28,380 bases of DNA from Novosphingopyxis sp042090735 (GTDB lineage: Bacteria; Pseudomonadota; Alphaproteobacteria; Sphingomonadales; Sphingomonadaceae): the NCBI GenBank assembly GCA_042090735.1, contig JBELIU010000007.1, positions 1 through 28,380 of the forward strand, written 5' to 3'. The translations under genes were made by a program, and so were the position numbers. Under the pieces are notes generated by a model, which saw nothing but the letters and a program-made list of their open reading frames with translations, ran no database searches and was not told the origin of the DNA. Below are positions 6,934 through 14,648 of this stretch, one piece after another; the stretch's first letter is position 1; each line of letters begins with the position of its first letter.

Positions 6934-7803
6934 ATGAGCCTCATCGGCCCCACATCCCAAAGCATCATCTCCCAACGCACGCGCCTGCATTATGTGGACT
7001 GGGGAAATGCCGATAAGCCGCCGCTGATCCTGCTCCATGGCGGGCGCGATCATGCGCGCAGTTGGGACTGGACCGCGATGCGGCTGCGCGAGGATTGGCA
7101 TGTCATCTGCCCCGATCTTCGCGGCCATGGTGACAGCGAATGGAACATGAGCGGCGACTATCCGATCACCGGCTATGTCTATGATCTGGCGCAGCTGGTG
7201 CATCAACTGGGGCTGGCGCCCGTCACCCTCGTCGCGCATTCGCTGGGCGGCAACATCGCGCTGCGCTTCAGCGGGCTTTACCCGGATCAGGTGCGGCGGC
7301 TGGTTGCGATCGAGGGGCTGGGCCCTTCCCCCGAAATGCAGGAGAAGAGGCTCGCGACGCCGTTCGACGAGCGGATGCGGCGCTGGATACTCGACAAGCG
7401 CTCCGCAGCGGCGCGGCTGCCCAAGCGTTATGCCAGTTTCGAAGAGGCCTATGACCGGATGATGGAGGCAAACAGCTATCTCTCGCCGGAGCAGGGCCGC
7501 CACCTCACGCTCCACGCCGTTATGCGCAATGAGGATGGCAGTTATAGCTGGAAGTTCGATCCCTATGTGCATGTCTGGCCGACGGTCGACCTGCCCTATG
7601 ATGAGATCGAGGCGCTTTGGGGTCGAATCGATTGCCCCACGCGCCTCATCTACGGTCAGGACAGCTGGGCATCCAATCCGGAAGAAGACGGACGGCTAGG
7701 CTCGTTCCGCAACGCCAGCGTCTCGTCCTATGAGAAGGCTGGGCACTGGGTGCACCATGATCAATTCGACCGGTTCATTACCGAACTGCACGAGTTTCTT
7801 TAG
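6934..7803 (+). CDS. Alpha/beta-fold hydrolase
   Basis: A cytoplasmic protein of 289 residues without a signal peptide. It shows the alpha/beta hydrolase order: the oxyanion-hole motif 'LLHGG' (residues 33-37), the strand-turn 'CPDLRGHGDS' (59-68), the nucleophile elbow 'AHSLGG' with Ser103, a helical cap at about 135-215, a likely acid Asp243 in 'IYGQDSW' and the catalytic His271 in 'AGHWVHHDQ'. The substrate cannot be read from the sequence; esters, epoxides or C-C bonds are all possible for this group. The gene is preceded by a 151-base gap and appears to be transcribed alone. It is convergent with the DedA gene, with only 13 bases between the stop codons. Confidence 0.93.
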   Translation: MSLIGPTSQSIISQRTRLHYVDWGNADKPPLILLHGGRDHARSWDWTAMRLREDWHVICPDLRGHGDSEWNMSGDYPITGYVYDLAQLVHQLGLAPVTLVAHSLGGNIALRFSGLYPDQVRRLVAIEGLGPSPEMQEKRLATPFDERMRRWILDKRSAAARLPKRYASFEEAYDRMMEANSYLSPEQGRHLTLHAVMRNEDGSYSWKFDPYVHVWPTVDLPYDEIEALWGRIDCPTRLIYGQDSWASNPEEDGRLGSFRNASVSSYEKAGHWVHHDQFDRFITELHEFL

Positions 7804-7816
7804 CGGCGATCCGCCT

Positions 7817-8422
7817 TCAGCGCTTGGCGCGGGGTTTCCAGGTGATCACGCGATAGAGATAGAAAAGCGCGATTGCGACGATGGCGGCGGTCGATATCGG
7901 GCCGACATAATCGTCGATCGTGCTGAAGTTTCGGCCCAGATAATAACCGGCCGCGGTCAGGATCACGTTCCAGATCATCGCGCCCGCGAAGGTGGCGATC
8001 AGGAAGCGCAGATGGCCCATCCGGAACAGCCCCGCGGGCAGTGACACGATGGTGCGGAATGCGGGCAGAAAGCGGAATACGAACACGATTTTGCCGCCAT
8101 GGCGCGTGAACAGGCCGTTGATCTTCTGGATGTCTTCCCATTCCAGCGTCAGCCAGCGGCCCCAGCGATTGACGAAGCCCTCAAGCCGCTGAAATCCGTA
8201 GAATCGCCCGAGCAGATACCAAGCGTAATTACCGAGCGTCGATCCGATGGTCCCCGCAAGGATCACCGCTTCGAAATTCATTTGCCCCTGGCCCACTTCG
8301 ATGCCGGCAAGACCCATGATGATTTCGGACGGGATCGGCGGGAATACGTTCTCCAGAAACATCAGGAACGCGATGCGGAAATAGCCGCCATGGGTGACCA
8401 GCGAGACGATCCACTGGCTCAC
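7817..8422 (-). CDS. DedA/VTT-family membrane protein
   Basis: A polytopic membrane protein of 201 residues. Family signs are 'ENVFPPIPSE' (about 24-33), the re-entrant segment with a conserved acidic residue, and 'FRFLPAFRTIVSLPAG' (about 116-131), the arginine-containing motif essential in E. coli DedA members. DedA proteins are linked to proton-dependent transport and to flipping of lipid carriers such as undecaprenyl phosphate or phosphatidylethanolamine; the exact role here is open. The start is a GTG overlapping the gshB stop codon (GTGA on the minus strand at 8419-8422), so translation is probably coupled to gshB. Confidence 0.93.
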   Translation of the reverse strand: MSQWIVSLVTHGGYFRIAFLMFLENVFPPIPSEIIMGLAGIEVGQGQMNFEAVILAGTIGSTLGNYAWYLLGRFYGFQRLEGFVNRWGRWLTLEWEDIQKINGLFTRHGGKIVFVFRFLPAFRTIVSLPAGLFRMGHLRFLIATFAGAMIWNVILTAAGYYLGRNFSTIDDYVGPISTAAIVAIALFYLYRVITWKPRAKR

Positions 8423-9390
8423 CTTGCGGCGCGATCATTCTGGCTACGTTCGTTCAGGCGGCGCTCGATCGCATCCCAAATCATGCCGGCACTGTCGCTG
8501 CCATTGAACTTGTCGATCGCCACGATCCCAGTGGGCGACGTCACATTGATTTCGGTCAGCCACTTGCCGCCAATCACGTCGATGCCGACGAAGACGAGGC
8601 CGAGGCGGCGCAATTCCGGGCCCATCGCATCGCAGATTTCGCGCTCTATCTCGGTAAGCTCCGCCGCCTCGGCATAGCCGCCTTGCGCCAAGTTCGATCG
8701 GAACTCCCCCTCACCCGGCCTGCGGTTGATCGCACCTGCGAATTCGCCGTCGATCAGGACGATGCGCTTGTCGCCTTTTTCGATATCGGGGAGAAAGGGC
8801 TGCACCATATGCGGCTCCTTCCAGGTTTGGTTGAACATCTCGACCAGGGCGGAAAGATTGTCGCCATCTTCGCCGATCCGGAACACCGCCTTGCCGCCAT
8901 TGCCGTGCAGCGGCTTGATGACGATCCGCTTGTGCCGCTCGTGAAATTCGCGAATTTCATCGAGGCGGCGGGTGATCAGCGTTTCCGGCATATAGCGCCG
9001 GTAGTCGAGCACATAGACCTTCTCCGGCGCATCGCGCACCGCCTTCGGATCATTCACCACCAGCGTTTCGTCCGCGATGCGTTCCAGCAGCCAGGTTCCG
9101 GTCAGATAACCGGTGTCGAACGGCGGATCCTGCCGCATCAGAACGACATCGATGTCGCTGCCCAGATCCAGCTTTACCGGTTCTCCGAGCTTGTAATGAT
9201 CGCCCGCAACGCGCTGCACCGTCACGGGAAAGGCGCGCGTGGTGAGCCGTCCATCGCGCCAGCTCAAGTCGCGGACATCGTAATAAAACTGCTCATAGCC
9301 GCGCTCCTGCCCCTTGAGCAGCAGGGCGAAACTGGAATCCCCGTTGATGTTGATCCCTTGAAGCGAGTCCATCTGAATGGCGGCTTTCAT
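8419..9390 (-). CDS. gshB: Glutathione synthetase
   Basis: A protein of 323 residues matching the ATP-grasp glutathione synthetase of proteobacteria in length and motifs: 'VVLMRQDPPFDTGYLTGTW' (about 85-103), 'VIKPLHGNGGKAVFRI' for ATP binding (about 157-172), and the C-terminal 'WLTEINVTSPTGI' (about 280-292) with the metal-binding Glu and Asn. It joins gamma-glutamylcysteine and glycine using ATP in the cytoplasm, the last step of glutathione synthesis. AAGGA lies five bases before the ATG. It lies 24 bases after yraN and overlaps the DedA gene by four bases. The cluster rsmI-yraN-gshB is common in alphaproteobacteria. Confidence 0.98.
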   Translation of the reverse strand: MKAAIQMDSLQGININGDSSFALLLKGQERGYEQFYYDVRDLSWRDGRLTTRAFPVTVQRVAGDHYKLGEPVKLDLGSDIDVVLMRQDPPFDTGYLTGTWLLERIADETLVVNDPKAVRDAPEKVYVLDYRRYMPETLITRRLDEIREFHERHKRIVIKPLHGNGGKAVFRIGEDGDNLSALVEMFNQTWKEPHMVQPFLPDIEKGDKRIVLIDGEFAGAINRRPGEGEFRSNLAQGGYAEAAELTEIEREICDAMGPELRRLGLVFVGIDVIGGKWLTEINVTSPTGIVAIDKFNGSDSAGMIWDAIERRLNERSQNDRAAR

Positions 9391-9414
9391 GGCGTTCCTT
9401 ATTCTTCGAGCCTT

Positions 9415-9768
9415 CTAGCGGGCGTGCCAGACATTGCGCATATGGCGCGGCAGGCGGCCGGGCGCCACCAGGATGATATCGAACCGCGCATCGAAGCGTT
9501 CCCCGCAATAGTGCGCGATAACCACTTCGGCGGCGGCCGCGACCCGGCGAAAGCGGTAATCGTCGATGGCTCTGTCGAGCCCTTCCTTCGTGCCGCGAGC
9601 TTTTACTTCTACGAATGCCACAACGCGCCCGCGACGCGCCACGATATCGATCTCACCGCGCGGGTTGCGCACCCGCTGCCCCAAGATGCGATAGCCATGC
9701 AGTCGCAGCCACCAAGCCGCGATCGTCTCTGCCCGCCGCCCGCGCGCTTCGGCGGCGCGCCGGTTCAT
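9415..9768 (-). CDS. yraN: YraN/UPF0102 family nuclease-like protein
   Basis: A protein of 117 residues, the usual family length. It has the endonuclease-like core: an N-terminal helix 'GRRAETIAAWWLRLHGYRIL', the acidic strand 'GEIDIVARRG' (about 38-47) and 'VAFVEVKARGTKEG' (about 50-63), which together give the Glu-Asp-(Glu-x-Lys) pattern of a restriction-like fold. The family resembles Holliday-junction resolvases, but its cellular role is not established. The start overlaps the rsmI stop by four bases and the gene is followed 24 bases later by gshB. Confidence 0.95.
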   Translation of the reverse strand: MNRRAAEARGRRAETIAAWWLRLHGYRILGQRVRNPRGEIDIVARRGRVVAFVEVKARGTKEGLDRAIDDYRFRRVAAAAEVVIAHYCGERFDARFDIILVAPGRLPRHMRNVWHAR

Positions 9769-10613
9769 CCCCGCACTTTCAATGCAGTCGCCAGATCGAA
9801 CAGCGCCTTGCGGTCACGGCCGAAGCGCCTGGCCACTTCGCCCGCCGCCTTGGAGGCCGGCAAGCGCTCCATCGCTTCGACGAGGGCCGCTTCGATTGCG
9901 GTATCGTCAGCCTCTTCTGCGGCGTCGTCCATGGGCGGGCCAATAAGCAGCACGATTTCGCCCTTCGGCGCTTCATCGGCGTAGCGGGCCGCGAGCTCGG
10001 CGATCGAGCCGGTCACCACTTCTTCATGACGCTTGGTCAACTCACGCGCCACAACGGCCTCCCGCGAAGCGCCCACGCGCTCCGCCATCGTCGCCAGCGT
10101 TTTGCCCAGCCTGGGGCCGCTTTCATAAAAGACGAGCGTCGCGCGCAGTGACTTGAACTCGTCCAGCGCATCGGCGCGCGCCTTTTCCTTGGGCGGCAGG
10201 AAACCGGCGAACAGGAACCGGTCGGTCGGAAGCCCGCTGATCGATAGCGCCATCACCGCGGCGCTCGGCCCCGGCGCGCTCGTCACCATCACGCCGGCGG
10301 CCCTCGCGGCGCGGACCAGCTTGTAGCCCGGATCGGAGATCAGCGGCGTGCCTGCATCGCTGACAAGCGCCACCACACCGCTCCGCGCCGCATCCAGCAG
10401 CGCATCGCGATCGGCCTCTCCGCTATGGTCGTGATAGGGGCGCATCGGCTTCTTCAGGCCCAGATGCCGCAGCAGCTTCGCCGTGACACGGCTATCCTCC
10501 ACCGCGATCAGATCGGCCGCTTCAAGGATGGCGGCGGCACGAGCGGTCGCATCTCCCAGGTTGCCGATCGGCGTGGCCACGATATAGATGCCGGCAGGAA
10601 AATCGGTTTGCAT
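9765..10613 (-). CDS. rsmI: 16S rRNA 2'-O-methyltransferase RsmI (C1402)
   Basis: A protein of 282 residues of the tetrapyrrole-methylase-like fold. Visible motifs are 'YIVATPIGNLGD' (about 10-21), 'IAVEDSRVTAKLLRHLGL' (about 36-53), 'VALVSDAGTPLISDPGYKLV' and 'TSAPGPSAAVMALSISGLPT', all typical of RsmI. It methylates the 2'-hydroxyl of C1402 in 16S rRNA with S-adenosylmethionine, at the decoding centre. The C-terminal helical tail with 'ASKAAGEVARRFGRDRKALF' is also family-like. Its start is only 11 bases from that of the divergent lipoprotein gene, so promoters for the two probably lie partly inside coding sequence. Confidence 0.97.
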   Translation of the reverse strand: MQTDFPAGIYIVATPIGNLGDATARAAAILEAADLIAVEDSRVTAKLLRHLGLKKPMRPYHDHSGEADRDALLDAARSGVVALVSDAGTPLISDPGYKLVRAARAAGVMVTSAPGPSAAVMALSISGLPTDRFLFAGFLPPKEKARADALDEFKSLRATLVFYESGPRLGKTLATMAERVGASREAVVARELTKRHEEVVTGSIAELAARYADEAPKGEIVLLIGPPMDDAAEEADDTAIEAALVEAMERLPASKAAGEVARRFGRDRKALFDLATALKVRG

Positions 10614-10624
10614 GAGGGTAGGTC

Positions 10625-11848
10625 ATGACAGAAGCAGTTGCGGCGCGGCAAGCCGCATTGGACTTTGGACGCACTGGCAGTCGCACGGCGACATGGCTGA
10701 AACGGTGCGGCGTGGCCGCCGGGCTGACCTTGCTGGCAGGTTGTAACACCCTGCTGCCCAATGGGGGACGCCGTCCGCCGCCGCGCACCGATAGCGCCCC
10801 TGTTTCCGTGCCCGCCCCCACCGAAAACGTGGTGAGTGCGGACGACAGCCGCCACAAAATCGCGCTCTTGCTGCCGACTTCGGGCGAAAATGCCGATATC
10901 GGTCAGTCGATCGCCAACGCAACCACCTTGGCGCTACTGGACATCAACGCGTCGAACATCCGCATGACGACGTACGATACCGCACGCGATCCACGCGGCG
11001 CGGCGCAGCGTGCGGTGGCGGACGGTAACAGCCTGATCCTTGGCCCCCTGATGGGCGACAATGTCGTGACCGTCGCCGGCGTGGCGCAGCAGCGCAATGT
11101 GCCGGTCATCAGCTTCTCGAACGATTCGGGTGTAGCGGGCAAAAACGTCTTCATCCTCGGCCATCTGCCGAGCCAATCGATCGACCGAGTGGTCCGCTAT
11201 GCGGTTGCCCATGGCAAGAAGCGGATTGCCGGTCTGGTGCCGCAGAACGTTTACGGTCAGCGCGCCACCGGATCGCTCACCTCCGCGGTTCGCGCGGCAG
11301 GGGGAACGCTGACGGCGATCCAGCCCTATGATCGCACCAGCCAGTCGGTCGATGCCGCCACCAAAGCGCTGGCGGCCGCGGGGCCCTATGATGCAGTGCT
11401 GATCGCCGATACCGGTCGCGCCGCGATCGCCGCCGCGCCGCTGCTGCGCCGCAACGGGGCTGGAACGGCGCAATTCCTGGGTACCGAGCTGTGGAACACC
11501 GAAAGCGCGCTCGCGGGATCGATCGCCATGCGCGGTGCCATTTTCGCCAGCGTGTCGGACGATCTCTATCGTCAATATGCGCAGAAATATCAGACGCGTT
11601 TCGGCAAGATGCCCTTCCGCCTGTCCAGCCTGGGCTATGATGCCGTGTTGCTAGTCGCCAATATCGCCAAGGACTGGCGCGTCGGCACGCCCTTTCCCGT
11701 GCAGCGACTGACCGACCCGCAGGGCTTCATCGGGATCGACGGCAGTTTCCGCCTGCTTCCCAACGGGCTCAATCAGCGCAATCTGGAGGTTCAGGAGGTC
11801 GAGGACGGCAGGTTCGTGACTATCGACGCCGCCCCTCGCGGGTTCTGA
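10625..11848 (+). CDS. LppC/LpoA-like penicillin-binding-protein activator lipoprotein
   Basis: A protein of 407 residues with a lipoprotein signal: basic residues (Lys26, Arg27), a hydrophobic stretch and lipobox 'LLAGC' with Cys40 as the lipid-bearing residue. The signal is preceded by about 20 extra residues; an in-frame TTG at 10658 would shorten the leader, but GAGGG at 10614-10618 supports the ATG at 10625. The body has the periplasmic-binding-protein fold of the LppC/LpoA and branched-chain amino acid receptor group: 'IALLLPTSGENADIGQSIAN', 'GPLMGDNVVTVAGVAQQRNV', 'PVISFSNDSGVAG'. In enteric bacteria LpoA stimulates PBP1A from the outer membrane; here that role is inferred. The same spot divergent from rsmI is conserved in many proteobacteria. 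Confidence 0.9.
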   Translation: MTEAVAARQAALDFGRTGSRTATWLKRCGVAAGLTLLAGCNTLLPNGGRRPPPRTDSAPVSVPAPTENVVSADDSRHKIALLLPTSGENADIGQSIANATTLALLDINASNIRMTTYDTARDPRGAAQRAVADGNSLILGPLMGDNVVTVAGVAQQRNVPVISFSNDSGVAGKNVFILGHLPSQSIDRVVRYAVAHGKKRIAGLVPQNVYGQRATGSLTSAVRAAGGTLTAIQPYDRTSQSVDAATKALAAAGPYDAVLIADTGRAAIAAAPLLRRNGAGTAQFLGTELWNTESALAGSIAMRGAIFASVSDDLYRQYAQKYQTRFGKMPFRLSSLGYDAVLLVANIAKDWRVGTPFPVQRLTDPQGFIGIDGSFRLLPNGLNQRNLEVQEVEDGRFVTIDAAPRGF

Positions 11849-11871
11849 ACGGACAGGTTTTTGAGCTAATT

Positions 11872-11906
11872 CGGGCGGCGACGGGAACGAAGGCCCGCCC
11901 CGCCCG
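11872..11906 (+). terminator. Possible GC-rich hairpin after lipoprotein gene
   Basis: CGGGCGG (11872-11878) can pair with CCGCCCG (11900-11906), with further partial pairing inside the 21-base loop. A pyrimidine-rich stretch with short T runs follows (11907-11917). It lies 24 bases after the stop of the lipoprotein gene, so it may end or attenuate transcription before the copper-protein gene. The long loop makes it a tentative call. Confidence 0.35.
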
Positions 11907-11940
11907 CTTCCTTTCCTGAACGCAACAGCAGGAGAGACCT

Positions 11941-12339
11941 ATGTCCATCGCCGAAATGATCGCCGATCATCCGCAGGTAAAAGAAGAAGATCCCGCGCTG
12001 GGTCAGGCCGTCCGCCACGCCATGTATTGCGCGGCGATCTGCAACAGCTGCGCCGATGCCTGCAGCGCGGAAGAAGCAGATATGCGCCAGTGCATCCGCA
12101 GCTGCTCGGACTGTTCGGACATCTGCACCGCCACCTATCGCACGGCGAGCCGCCGTACCGCCGGCAATGTGCTTCTCATCATGGGCATGTTCGAGCTATG
12201 CATTCAGGCCTGCGAACAATGCGCCGAGGAATGCGAAAAGCATGACGATCCGCACTGCAAGCGCTGCGCGAAAATGTGCCGCGAGACAATCGAAGACTGC
12301 CGCAAGGCGCTCGAATTTATGAAGAAAGACAACCGATAA
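11941..12339 (+). CDS. Cysteine-rich four-helix-bundle copper-binding protein (DUF326/Csp type)
   Basis: A protein of 132 residues with 16 cysteines (positions 30, 34, 37, 41, 51, 55, 58, 62, 87, 91, 94, 98, 106, 109, 113, 120), almost all spaced three or four residues apart so that they line the inside of helices. This is the pattern of the four-helix-bundle copper storage proteins (Csp1/Csp3), which bind many Cu(I) ions. There is no signal peptide or Tat motif, so it is predicted cytosolic, like Csp3. A clear ribosome site, GGAGAG at 11931-11936, precedes the ATG. A strong hairpin follows, so the gene ends its transcript. Copper binding is inferred from the cysteine pattern; a role in copper storage or detoxification is likely but not shown. 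Confidence 0.92.
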   Translation: MSIAEMIADHPQVKEEDPALGQAVRHAMYCAAICNSCADACSAEEADMRQCIRSCSDCSDICTATYRTASRRTAGNVLLIMGMFELCIQACEQCAEECEKHDDPHCKRCAKMCRETIEDCRKALEFMKKDNR

Positions 12340-12342
12340 GAA

Positions 12343-12370
12343 AAAAGGCGAGTCAAAGAGCTCGCCTTTT
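12343..12370. terminator. Bidirectional intrinsic terminator
   Basis: A perfect 10-bp stem, AAAAGGCGAG (12343-12352) with CTCGCCTTTT (12361-12370), encloses an eight-base loop. On the plus strand the stem ends in TTTT, just four bases after the copper-protein stop. On the minus strand it ends in TTTTTT followed by CTTAT, so it can also stop transcription arriving from the convergent def gene. Confidence 0.85.
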
Positions 12371-12380
12371 CATTCACCTG

Positions 12381-12423
12381 CGTCATTGCGAGCGAAGCGC
12401 CTTGCCGCCCACTCGCAATGACG
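12381..12423. repeat. REP-like palindromic element between convergent genes
   Basis: A perfect 12-bp inverted repeat, CGTCATTGCGAG (12381-12392) and CTCGCAATGACG (12412-12423), encloses 19 bases that begin CGAAGCG. This arm is the core of a dispersed palindromic repeat I recall from many alphaproteobacterial genomes, where it often reads on as 'cgaagcgaagcaatcc'. It sits 10 bases from the terminator hairpin and 12 bases from the end of def, a usual place for such repeats. A genome-wide count would confirm that it is repetitive. Confidence 0.7.
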
Positions 12424-12435
12424 ATATTTCGGAGC

Positions 12436-13005
12436 CTAGGCGGCTTCTTTCCGCATCTTATTGAGCTTCTTCAGCACCATCTGACGCTTCAGGCGCGAAA
12501 GATGATCGATGAAGAGAATGCCTTCCAGATGGTCCATCTCATGCTGAAGACAGGTGGCCCAGAGGCCATCCATTTCTTCCTCATGCACTTTCCCATCCAA
12601 ATCCTGCCAGCGAGCACGGATTGTTGCCGGGCGCTCCACATCGGCAAACTGGTCGGGAACCGACAGGCAGCCTTCCTGATAAACGCTCAAATCATCCGAA
12701 GGATCGAGGATCTCCGGATTGATGAAGATGCGCGGATCACGCTTCACCTGCTGATGCGTATGCTCATGCCCGTCATGATTGCACGCCTCAGGCTCGGCAT
12801 CCGGATCGGGCTCCTGCAAATCGATCACGAGGACGCGCTTCGGCACGCCGACCTGGATCGCCGCCAAGCCGATGCCCGGCGCGTCGTACATGGTGTCGAA
12901 CATATCTTCGACGAGCGTGCGGAGTTCGTCGTCGAACTCGGTCACGGGTGTGGAAACGGTTTTAAGCCGGGGGTCCGGCACTTCGAGGATCGGTCTGATA
13001 GCCAT
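12436..13005 (-). CDS. def: Peptide deformylase
   Basis: A protein of 189 residues with all three deformylase motifs: 'GIGLAAIQVG' (44-53), 'EGCLSVP' (111-117) and 'QHEMDHLEG' (154-162). Cys113, His155 and His159 bind the metal and Glu156 is the catalytic acid-base. It removes the formyl group from the N-terminal methionine of new proteins in the cytoplasm. Residues 65-88 form an extra acidic, histidine-rich loop with Cys75, His77, His80, His82 and His84, absent from most deformylases. The gene lies 69 bases after recR on the same strand; fmt, which adds the formyl group, is nearby but on the other strand. Confidence 0.98.
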   Translation of the reverse strand: MAIRPILEVPDPRLKTVSTPVTEFDDELRTLVEDMFDTMYDAPGIGLAAIQVGVPKRVLVIDLQEPDPDAEPEACNHDGHEHTHQQVKRDPRIFINPEILDPSDDLSVYQEGCLSVPDQFADVERPATIRARWQDLDGKVHEEEMDGLWATCLQHEMDHLEGILFIDHLSRLKRQMVLKKLNKMRKEAA

Positions 13006-13074
13006 GGCGCTGAGATAAGATCGGCGGCGATGCCGGTCAAGCGGAGCGCGACAACCGTCCGCAAACCTGGCGTC

Positions 13075-13671
13075 TCAGCCGATTGGGCGCCGCGCCCGCA
13101 GGGCCTGCGCCAGCGTGCCTTCGTCCAGATAGTCCATCTCTCCGCCCACCGGCATGCCGTGGGCGAGTTGCGTCAATCGAACGGGCTTGTCCTCCAGCCG
13201 CTCGGCAATGAAGTGCGCGGTCGTCTGTCCTTCCAGGGTGGCGTTCATCGCCAGCACGACTTCGTCGATCCCGCCTTCGCCCACGCGCGCCACCAGCTTG
13301 TCGATGGAAAGATCCTCCGGCCGAACGCCTTCCAGCGCGCTGAGCCTCCCGCCGAGCACGTGGTAGCGCCCCGGAAACAACCGGGCGCGATCCAGCGCCC
13401 AGAGATCCGACACCTCCTCCACTACGCAGAGCGACTTGGGGTCGCGCCGCGGATCGGCGCAGATCGCGCACGGATCGCTGGTATCGACATTGCCGCAGAT
13501 CGAACAGGTAGCAAGCCGCTCGCTCACCGTCTTCAACGCGGAAAGCAGCGGCATCAAAGCCCCTTCCCGCTTCTTCATCAGATGCAGCACCGCGCGACGC
13601 GCCGAGCGTGGGCCGAGCCCGGGAAGCCGCGCCAGCGCCTGCGTCAGCGCGTCGATTTCTTGCGATGCCAT
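13075..13671 (-). CDS. recR: Recombination mediator RecR
   Basis: A protein of 198 residues, the normal RecR length. It starts with the helix-hairpin-helix region 'ALARLPGLGPRSARRAVLHL' (12-31), followed by a four-cysteine zinc finger (Cys56, Cys59, Cys68, Cys71), a Toprim domain beginning 'LCVVEEVSDLWAL' (about 81-93) and a conserved C-terminal Walker-like region ending 'GTLAQALRARRPIG'. With RecO it loads RecA on gapped single-stranded DNA. It is divergent from fmt across 67 bases and may be co-transcribed with def. The start ATG has no good ribosome site. Confidence 0.97.
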   Translation of the reverse strand: MASQEIDALTQALARLPGLGPRSARRAVLHLMKKREGALMPLLSALKTVSERLATCSICGNVDTSDPCAICADPRRDPKSLCVVEEVSDLWALDRARLFPGRYHVLGGRLSALEGVRPEDLSIDKLVARVGEGGIDEVVLAMNATLEGQTTAHFIAERLEDKPVRLTQLAHGMPVGGEMDYLDEGTLAQALRARRPIG

Positions 13672-13738
13672 AAGGGGACAGGTAGGGGCAGCTCTGGCTT
13701 TTTGGAAGCACCCACACCGTCTTCATGGAGTAAAGCGT

Positions 13739-14641
13739 TTGCGCATCGCCTTTATGGGAACGCCGGATTTCGCGGTGCCGACGCTGAACGCGCTGCACGA
13801 TGCCGGCCATGAAATCGCGATGGTCTATTCGCAGCCCCCGCGCCGTGCAGGCAGAGGCAAGAAGCTGACGCCCACGCCGGTGGATGCGCGCGCGCAGGAA
13901 CTGGGGCTTGAGGTGCGCACGCCGGTTTCGCTCAAAAGCGCGGACGAGCATACATATTTCGCCGGGCTCGACCTCGATGTCGCGGTGGTCGCCGCTTACG
14001 GCCTGATCCTGCCACAGGCGATCCTCGATGCGCCCCGGCTCGGCTGCCTCAACGTCCACGGCTCGCTCCTTCCGCGCTGGCGCGGCGCCGCTCCGGTCCA
14101 GCGCGCGATCCTGGCCGGCGATGAGGAAACCGGGGTCACGATCATGCAGATGGAGGCAGGGCTCGATACCGGTCCGATGCTGGCGATGGTCGCCACGCCG
14201 ATTGCGGATCGCACCGCGGGCGAACTGACCGACGAACTCGCCGTGCGCGGCGCGGCGCTGATGGCCGAAGTTCTGGCCGCCCCGCAGGAATATCCACGCG
14301 AGAGGCAGCCCGATCACGGCGCAACCTATGCCAGCAAGATCGACAAGGCCGAGGCGCGGCTCGATTTTGCGGCGGATGCCGATGCCGTGGAGCGGCAGGT
14401 GCGCGCGTTCAATCCCGTGCCGGGCGCCTTCTTCGAACATGGTGGTGAGCGCTTTCGCGTCCATGCCGCGAAAACGATCGACCGCAAAGGCGAGCCAGGC
14501 ACGGTTCTCGACGATCGGCTGACTATCGCTTGCGGCAGCGGGGCGATCCGGCCCACGCTGATCCAGCGCGCCGGCAAGCCGATCATGGCGCTCGACGATT
14601 TCCTGCGCGGCAACGCCATTGCGGCTGGTAGCCAGCTCTGA
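13739..14641 (+). CDS. fmt: Methionyl-tRNA formyltransferase
   Basis: A protein of 300 residues from a TTG start at 13739. GGAG at 13727-13730 lies eight bases before it, and the N-terminus 'MRIAFMGTPDFAVPTLNAL' then matches the family exactly. The frame remains open upstream to 13436, but that part is antisense to recR. Catalytic residues Asn105, His107 and Asp143 are present, together with the signature 'SLLPRWRGAAP' (109-119). It formylates initiator Met-tRNA with 10-formyl-tetrahydrofolate, in the cytoplasm. The C-terminal tRNA-binding domain starts near residue 205. truA follows after seven bases. Confidence 0.97.
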   Translation: MRIAFMGTPDFAVPTLNALHDAGHEIAMVYSQPPRRAGRGKKLTPTPVDARAQELGLEVRTPVSLKSADEHTYFAGLDLDVAVVAAYGLILPQAILDAPRLGCLNVHGSLLPRWRGAAPVQRAILAGDEETGVTIMQMEAGLDTGPMLAMVATPIADRTAGELTDELAVRGAALMAEVLAAPQEYPRERQPDHGATYASKIDKAEARLDFAADADAVERQVRAFNPVPGAFFEHGGERFRVHAAKTIDRKGEPGTVLDDRLTIACGSGAIRPTLIQRAGKPIMALDDFLRGNAIAAGSQL

Positions 14642-14648
14642 CGTCCCC

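Noticed and set aside
8683..9984. 433-codon plus-strand frame opposite gshB, yraN and the end of rsmI
   Set aside because: It is antisense to three well-supported genes and has no domain of its own.
12418..13812. 464-codon plus-strand frame opposite def and recR
   Set aside because: Antisense to def and recR, both of which carry complete active-site or zinc motifs.
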